From the NCBI GenBank assembly GCA_020348925.1, contig CP070758.1, positions 2,046,171-2,064,674 on the forward strand: a stretch of 18,504 nt of DNA, in the 5' to 3' direction. Shown here in pieces: positions 14,348 through 18,504 of the stretch; within the stretch, counting starts at the first letter, position 1; each line of letters begins with the position of its first letter. Made by a program: the position numbers and the translations under genes. Under the pieces are notes generated by a model. That model searched no databases. It had not been told where the DNA came from and saw only the letters and a list, made by a program, of their open reading frames with translations. The DNA is from Gemmatimonadota bacterium. GTDB lineage: Bacteria > JBHIER01 > G020348925.

Positions 14348-15648
14348 TCCCCCTTCCCCTCTTCCTCCTGCTCTTCCGTTTCTGTCTTCTCCGCCAATTT
14401 TTGCTGCTCCTTCAGGAGTTTTCTCGCAGTTTTAAGGAGCGATCGGGCTGTTTTCTCGCCAACACCGGGGACGGCCAGGAGTTCGTCCTTTCCGATCTCC
14501 ACCAGATCATGTGCGGACTCGACCCCAATAGTGTAGAACGCGTCGGCAAGTTTGTTTCCCACGCCCGGGATCTCCTCAATGGGGACTTTTGCTTTCCGTT
14601 CAATCTCCAATATCCGTTTGTATTCCGACTCACTCTTAATATCCAGTTTCCATCCCGTCAGCTTTGCCGCCAGGCGCGCATTTTGGCCGGAGCGTCCAAT
14701 GGCCAGAGAGAGCTGGTCGTCCTCGACGATGATAAGCAACCGGTGGTTCTCCTTATCGACGTTGACATTCAAGACTTTCGCCGGGCTGATGGCCCGCGAA
14801 GCAAATGTAACTGGGTTGCTGCTCCAGGGAATAATGTCAATCCGTTCATTGCCCAATTCGCGCACAATGGCCTGAACGCGGGACCCCTTCAAGCCCACGC
14901 ACGCGCCGACAGGATCAATCCTTTCATCGTTGGAGAAAACCGCAATCTTTGATCTGAGTCCGGGCTCTCTGGCCACTTCTTTAATGTGAACGATGCCCTC
15001 GTAAATTTCCGGGACTTCCATTTCGAATAAGCGACGGAGAAAATCCGGATGTGTACGCGAAAGAATGACTTGAGGGCCCTTCGTCGTCTTGAGAACTTGG
15101 ATAATGCAGGCCCGTATGGTTTCGCCCTGACGATACCGCTCCTTTTTAATCTGTTCTTTTACCGATAATTTCGCTTCGGTCCGACCCAAATTGATAATAA
15201 GATCGCCCCGGTCAACTTGCTGCACCGTACCTGTCACAATATCGCCCATACGTCCTTCGTATTCATCATAAATATTTTCTCGTTCGGCTTCACGAACACG
15301 TTGCATTAATATCTGTTTGGCTGCTTGAATGGCGTTGCGACCGAAGTCTTCGAAAGGGATCATCTCCTGCACTGTTTTGCCCACTGCGGCATCGGACTCT
15401 ATTTCGCTGGCCTCCGAGAGTGAAATTTCGAGGCAGGGATCTTCAACCTCCTCGACGATCCGCCGCTTCCGAAAGACACGAATCTCTCCGGAATCGAGGT
15501 CGACATGAACTTCAATATCGACCGTTTCGCCAAAACGTTTTTTCGCCGCTGAAATGATACCGGTTTCCAAGGTTTCCACCAAAAAATCACGACTAATATT
15601 TTTTTCGTTTGTGAGCTGATTTAAGACATCTACGATTTCGTAATTCAC
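14344..15648 (-). CDS. nusA: Transcription termination/antitermination protein NusA
   Basis: NusA binds RNA polymerase and nascent RNA and modulates pausing, termination and rRNA antitermination. The 434 residues give an N-terminal polymerase-binding domain (1-125), S1 domain (about 133-198), KH1 with VGLKGSRVQAIVRELG (251-266) and KH2 with AIGRSGQNARLAAKL (316-330). A C-terminal double helix-hairpin-helix segment follows, with IPGVGNKLADAF (360-371) and VPGVGEKTARSLL (393-405), then a Glu-rich end. This tail resembles forms outside the Firmicutes. The start is GTG (15646-15648), with GGAG eight bases upstream. It follows rimP by 25 bases. As the second gene of its own operon it is a candidate to autoregulate the leader hairpin upstream of rimP, as described for E. 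coli. Confidence 0.97.
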   Translation of the reverse strand: MNYEIVDVLNQLTNEKNISRDFLVETLETGIISAAKKRFGETVDIEVHVDLDSGEIRVFRKRRIVEEVEDPCLEISLSEASEIESDAAVGKTVQEMIPFEDFGRNAIQAAKQILMQRVREAERENIYDEYEGRMGDIVTGTVQQVDRGDLIINLGRTEAKLSVKEQIKKERYRQGETIRACIIQVLKTTKGPQVILSRTHPDFLRRLFEMEVPEIYEGIVHIKEVAREPGLRSKIAVFSNDERIDPVGACVGLKGSRVQAIVRELGNERIDIIPWSSNPVTFASRAISPAKVLNVNVDKENHRLLIIVEDDQLSLAIGRSGQNARLAAKLTGWKLDIKSESEYKRILEIERKAKVPIEEIPGVGNKLADAFYTIGVESAHDLVEIGKDELLAVPGVGEKTARSLLKTARKLLKEQQKLAEKTETEEQEEEGKGE

Positions 15649-15673
15649 GTATCGATCTCCATAAGAATTGCCT

Positions 15674-16132
15674 TTAAAATTTTGTGCACACCTGCGCCTT
15701 TACAATGCAACGTAAAGGGATCTCCAGCCTTCCCCCGTCCGTCTCCAAAACGACGGTTTCCTCGTCGACCTCTTTCAAAACACCGTTCCGCAGCACCTCT
15801 TGACAGTGCTCTTCAGATACTGAGACACTGAGCGTGCGCCCAACGTTTCGTTGAAAATCTCTGACCGTTTTCAGTGGGCGGTCAACACCGGGTGAAGAGA
15901 CCTCCAGGGTGTAGCGCATTGGGTAGGGGTTCTCGATGTCGAGGACTTCCCCGATCCTCTTGCTCACCTGACGGCAATCGCCGACGGTGACACCGCCCTC
16001 CTTATCGATGAATATTCTCACCTGTTGTCTGGCCCTGAAGCGAGGAAATTGGATATCCACCAGCTCAAATCCCTCCTCCTGCACCGCACGCTCCACAAGC
16101 TCTTTTACCCTGTTATTGATTGCATCACTCAC
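15674..16132 (-). CDS. rimP: Ribosome maturation factor RimP
   Basis: RimP binds free 30S subunits and is needed for efficient early 30S assembly. The protein has 152 residues, normal for the family. The N-terminal domain shows ELVDIQFPRFRARQQVRIFI and later SKRIGEVLD. The linker region contains YTLEVSSPGVDRPL (residues 74-87), the best family signature. The C-terminal SH3-like domain ends with RCIVKAQV. The start codon is GTG (16130-16132), with only a weak Shine-Dalgarno (GGTTGA). It is the first gene of the block, 112 bases downstream of the proS stop, with a hairpin and a candidate promoter in that gap. Confidence 0.95.
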   Translation of the reverse strand: MSDAINNRVKELVERAVQEEGFELVDIQFPRFRARQQVRIFIDKEGGVTVGDCRQVSKRIGEVLDIENPYPMRYTLEVSSPGVDRPLKTVRDFQRNVGRTLSVSVSEEHCQEVLRNGVLKEVDEETVVLETDGGRLEIPLRCIVKAQVCTKF

Positions 16133-16166
16133 GGTTCAACCAGACATTTCTAAGGCTCAAATAATC

Positions 16167-16191
16167 AAAAAAGTGGGCGCATGCCCACTTT
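16167..16191 (-). terminator. Intrinsic terminator after proS / leader hairpin of rimP
   Basis: AAAGTGGGC (16170-16178) and GCCCACTTT (16183-16191) form a perfect 9-base stem around a 4-base loop. On the minus strand the stem is followed by six T residues (16172-16167). This is the clearest rho-independent terminator in the window. It lies about 55 bases after the proS stop and about 35 bases before the rimP start. It also begins only a few bases after the transcription start expected from the candidate promoter at 16201-16229, so it may act as an attenuator or a 5' end structure as well. Confidence 0.8.
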
Positions 16192-16200
16192 CGAGGACGA

Positions 16201-16229
16201 AATATACGAAAAAATTAACTGTAAAGCAA
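16201..16229 (-). promoter_or_regulatory. Candidate promoter for the rimP-nusA operon
   Basis: On the minus strand TTGCTT (16229-16224) and TATATT (16206-16201) are separated by exactly 17 bases. The -10 element matches the sigma-70 consensus at five of six positions and the -35 at three of six. Transcription would start near 16194, immediately before the terminator-like hairpin. The lineage may use a different housekeeping consensus, so this is a moderate call. Confidence 0.45.
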
Positions 16230-16244
16230 GGAATTTTTTGGATC

Positions 16245-17999
16245 TTATGTGAAAATATTCTTCTCCGACACTTTTTCCAGTTTTTCGCGCTCGACATCAT
16301 GTCGCTCCTCCATCATCTTTTTCACAGCGGAAAGAGCATTCTTGTGATCGATTTGAAGAACCGTTCTCTCATGCCGAGGCTTGAGTTCCACCTTTCCCTC
16401 CTTCAGGCTCCGGGCACCCACATTGATTCTGAATGGAAAACCGATGAGGTCGGCATCTTTGAACTTTTTCCCAGGGCTCTCCTCGCGGTCATCGATCAGG
16501 ACTTCAAGACCATGTTCCCGAAAGGACGCATACAGCGCCTTCGACACGGTGGAGACCTGATCGTTCGTCATATCGATGGGAAGAATATGGACTTCATACG
16601 GAGCGAGAGTGAGCGGCCATATGATGCCGTCTTCATCGTGGTTCTGCTCGATGGCTGCGGCAATGATCCGCTCTATCCCGATGCCGTAGCTGCCCATGAC
16701 GATGGGCTTCTTCTCTCCGCTTGAATCCAGGAAGGTCGCCCCCAGGCTCGTGGAATATTTCGTTCCGAGTTTGAAGATATGTCCCAACTCAATGGCGTTT
16801 ATGATGTTTAAAGGTTTTCCGCAGTGGATACAGTTTTCGCCCTCTTTCACATGGCGAAGATCCTGGTAGGAATCGACCTGAAAATCCTTCTCCGGCGTGA
16901 GACCGACCAGGTGATAATCGTCCTCGTTGGCCCCGGTGATGACATCCGTCTGCTCTCGCAGGCCAATGTCACAAAGAATTTCAGCATCTTTCAGTCCGAC
17001 CGGCCCAAGAAAGCCCAGGTTGGCCCCGGTGATGTTCAGCGCTTCATCCGCCTCGGCCGGCCTGAAATTGGACCCTCTGAGGGCCATAAGCTTATTCTCA
17101 TTGAGTTCATGATCTCCTCTGATGAGAATCATAACCGGTTTGTCTTCAATGATATACAGCAATGACTTCATAAGGTTTTCAGGTCGACACCCGAGGAAGG
17201 CCGAGACCTCATCGATTGTCCTCTGGTCCGGCGTGTGAACCTTCCTCGAACCCTTTTCTCCCAGGGGCTGGACTGGTTTCGGTACGGACTGGGCCACCTC
17301 GAGGTTGGCGGCATAGTCGCACTGGGAACAGCGGATGACGGTGTCCTCGCCGGCTGCTGTGGGGGCCATGAACTCCTCGGACTCGGAGCCACCCATGACG
17401 CCGCTGCTGGCCTGAACGACGAAGAATTTGAGGCCACTGCGGATGAAGATGCGGGAATAGGCCTCCCGGTGGCGGTGGTAGGCGGCATCAAGTCCTTCTT
17501 GGTCTGCATCGAGGCTGTAGGAATCCTTCATGATGAACATCCGTCCTCTGAGGACACCGGAGCGTGGCCGAAACTCATCGCGATGTTTCAGTTGAATTTG
17601 GTACCACAGCTGCGGCATATCCCGAAAGGAGCGGATGGAGGTGCGGGCGATGTCGGTAATGACCTCCTCATGGGTGGGCGCCAGGCACAGTTCCCTGTTT
17701 CTGCGGTCTTTCAATTTAAAGATGAGATCGCCGAATTCGTCGTAGCGGCCGGTCCCCTGCCACAGCTCCTTCGGGCTGAGGGTCGGCAGTGAGAATTCCT
17801 GTCCTCCGATGCGGTCGATCTCCTCCCGGACGATCTGCGCCGCCTTGCGCATCGCCCGCCACCCCAGGGGGAGGTAAGAGTACACCCCGGCCACGAGGGG
17901 CCGAATCAGCCCGGCCCGGAGCATCAAGCGATGACTGGCCACCTCAGCATCTGACGGTGTTTCCTTTAATGTCGGTATAAAAGCCTGGGATAATTTCAT
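16245..17999 (-). CDS. proS: Prolyl-tRNA synthetase, bacterial type with editing domain
   Basis: This class II synthetase charges tRNA-Pro. It has 584 residues, close to the usual 570 for the bacterial form with an inserted editing domain. Motif 1 lies around VREEIDRIGGQEFSLPTL. The APTHEEV loop is at 107-113. Motif 2 is FRPRSGVLRGRMFIMKD (143-159), and motif 3 is GSYGIGIERIIAAAI (436-450). The INS editing domain (about 225-390) includes K278 in MKSLLY and two CxxC pairs, C224/C227 and C390/C393. The anticodon-binding domain begins near APYEVHILP. The ATG has AAGGA nine bases upstream. The gene is isolated by 157 bases from tRNA-Arg and by a terminator from rimP. Its 5' half looks more GC-rich than its 3' half. 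Confidence 0.97.
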   Translation of the reverse strand: MKLSQAFIPTLKETPSDAEVASHRLMLRAGLIRPLVAGVYSYLPLGWRAMRKAAQIVREEIDRIGGQEFSLPTLSPKELWQGTGRYDEFGDLIFKLKDRRNRELCLAPTHEEVITDIARTSIRSFRDMPQLWYQIQLKHRDEFRPRSGVLRGRMFIMKDSYSLDADQEGLDAAYHRHREAYSRIFIRSGLKFFVVQASSGVMGGSESEEFMAPTAAGEDTVIRCSQCDYAANLEVAQSVPKPVQPLGEKGSRKVHTPDQRTIDEVSAFLGCRPENLMKSLLYIIEDKPVMILIRGDHELNENKLMALRGSNFRPAEADEALNITGANLGFLGPVGLKDAEILCDIGLREQTDVITGANEDDYHLVGLTPEKDFQVDSYQDLRHVKEGENCIHCGKPLNIINAIELGHIFKLGTKYSTSLGATFLDSSGEKKPIVMGSYGIGIERIIAAAIEQNHDEDGIIWPLTLAPYEVHILPIDMTNDQVSTVSKALYASFREHGLEVLIDDREESPGKKFKDADLIGFPFRINVGARSLKEGKVELKPRHERTVLQIDHKNALSAVKKMMEERHDVEREKLEKVSEKNIFT

Positions 18000-18156
18000 G
18001 TGTTTCTTTCCTTCAACTGTTTCCTTGAAATCTTCAACCGTGATTTTTAAACTTTTTAACCTTATAATTTCTAAATCTGTTTCCCATATACCGAATGTCT
18101 ATAGGACCTGGACCCTTGAACCCTGGGGTCCTTGGCCCCTTTTTCGGATAAAAAAA

Positions 18157-18234
18157 TGGTACGCCAGAGTGGATTCGAACCACCGACCTACGGATCCGGA
18201 GTCCGTCGCTCTATCCAGGCTGAGCTACTGGCGC
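18157..18234 (-). tRNA. tRNA-Arg, anticodon CCG
   Basis: A complete cloverleaf folds on the minus strand in 78 bases, including an encoded 3' CCA (18159-18157). The acceptor stem GCGCCAG pairs with CTGGCGT and has a terminal G-U. The D stem is GCTC/GAGC, and the anticodon stem ACGGA/TCCGT carries the loop CTCCGGA. The T stem GGTGG/CCACT carries the loop TTCGAAT. The anticodon CCG is at 18199-18197 and reads the CGG arginine codon. A run of six T follows the CCA directly. The next gene is proS, 157 bases downstream. Sharing a transcript with proS is possible but unproven. Confidence 0.96.
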
Positions 18235-18504
18235 ACCTTTAAAAAACAATCGCTTACAAAGTCCCCAAACTTTTCAAATGCCATTTGGTGGCGAAATGGG
18301 GACGTTTCAAAACTCCCATATTTCAGGGCGTATAATTTAGTAATATCAAGTGTTACAGTCAACCCTTTTCCTTCAGTATCTCATAGGTTGCCCTTGTGTT
18401 GCTTTATTCCCCTGGTGCTTTTTTTATCGAGTCAAATGTGGTTCAAAACTTTCTTTGAACTTTTTGATATTGACTCTTAAGTTTATCTCAGCTTTATTTC
18501 TGCT
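18235..18504. other. Gene-free lead-in upstream of tRNA-Arg
   Basis: These 270 bases up to the window edge hold no clear gene. They contain a candidate promoter at 18334-18362, interlocking inverted repeats at 18261-18303 and a nested inverted repeat at 18429-18476. On the minus strand a frame is open from the window edge for 26 codons to a TAA at 18426-18424. It could be the C-terminal tail of the next gene upstream, but it is too short to call. If it were coding, the nested repeat would lie inside it. Confidence 0.5.
18334..18362 (-). promoter_or_regulatory. Candidate promoter for tRNA-Arg
   Basis: On the minus strand TTGACT (18362-18357) and TAAATT (18339-18334) lie 17 bases apart. The -35 matches the sigma-70 consensus at five of six positions and the -10 at four of six. 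Transcription would begin near 18327, giving a leader of about 90 bases before the mature tRNA 5' end. That leader would include the inverted repeats at 18261-18303. Confidence 0.4.

Noticed and set aside
18000-18156. T-box riboswitch in the proS leader
   Set aside because: The spacer before a synthetase gene invited the idea, but the conserved T-box sequence and a following terminator with a T run on the minus strand are absent, and the spacer is short.
17998-18480. A 160-codon plus-strand frame from the proS start to the right edge
   Set aside because: It reads straight through the tRNA-Arg gene and its flanking hairpins, so it is not a plausible coding sequence.
18424-18504. Possible C-terminal tail of a minus-strand gene entering from the right edge
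   Set aside because: Twenty-six open codons ending in TAA are not enough to separate coding from chance in AT-rich DNA, and no motif is visible.

Overview
This window is almost entirely housekeeping sequence from a bacterial chromosome of about 50 percent GC. All fifteen protein genes and the single tRNA gene lie on the minus strand, so transcription runs from high to low coordinates. I can identify every one of these proteins at family level. I see no prophage, insertion sequence, CRISPR array, restriction or defence gene, or biosynthetic cluster. I found no exciting undescribed system. What is unusual is mostly regulatory or architectural.

In the direction of transcription the layout is as follows. 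A structured, AT-rich lead-in (18504 to 18235) carries a possible promoter and is followed by tRNA-Arg(CCG). A 157-base spacer with competing hairpins separates it from proS. A strong hairpin with a T tract (16167-16191) and a candidate promoter (16201-16229) sit between proS and rimP. A compact block then runs rimP-nusA-ylxR-infB-ylxP-rbfA-truB-ribF-rpsO-pnp-M16 peptidase, with gaps of 4 to 43 bases or 4-base ATGA overlaps. The same orientation continues through alanine dehydrogenase (ald), asnS and leuS. The last 447 bases of the window are AT-rich and gene-free, with palindromes and 11-base phased repeats.

The genes work together in making and maintaining the translation apparatus. RimP, RbfA and S15 serve 30S assembly. 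IF2 serves initiation. NusA serves elongation and antitermination. TruB makes pseudouridine 55 in tRNA. YlxR is an RNA-binding protein linked to RNase P in Bacillus. PNPase handles RNA turnover. ProS, AsnS, LeuS and tRNA-Arg serve aminoacylation. RibF (FMN and FAD synthesis), the M16 protease and Ald are the metabolic or proteolytic passengers. proS-rimP-nusA-ylxR-infB-ylxP-rbfA-truB-ribF-rpsO-pnp-M16 is close to the Bacillus order, but without polC, ylxQ and ylxY.

The organism cannot be named from this sequence. The acidic run just before the IF2 G domain, NusA with a C-terminal helix-hairpin-helix region, a DUF503 gene next to rbfA and an apparently Gram-negative style of gene packing would suit a poorly sampled phylum of the FCB type. 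That is an inference, and Acidobacteria-like or deltaproteobacterial lineages are not excluded. Several translation genes start with GTG or TTG (rimP, nusA, infB, rpsO), and PNPase ends in six tandem Arg-Gly pentapeptides. These two points and the rimP leader are the observations most worth a second look.
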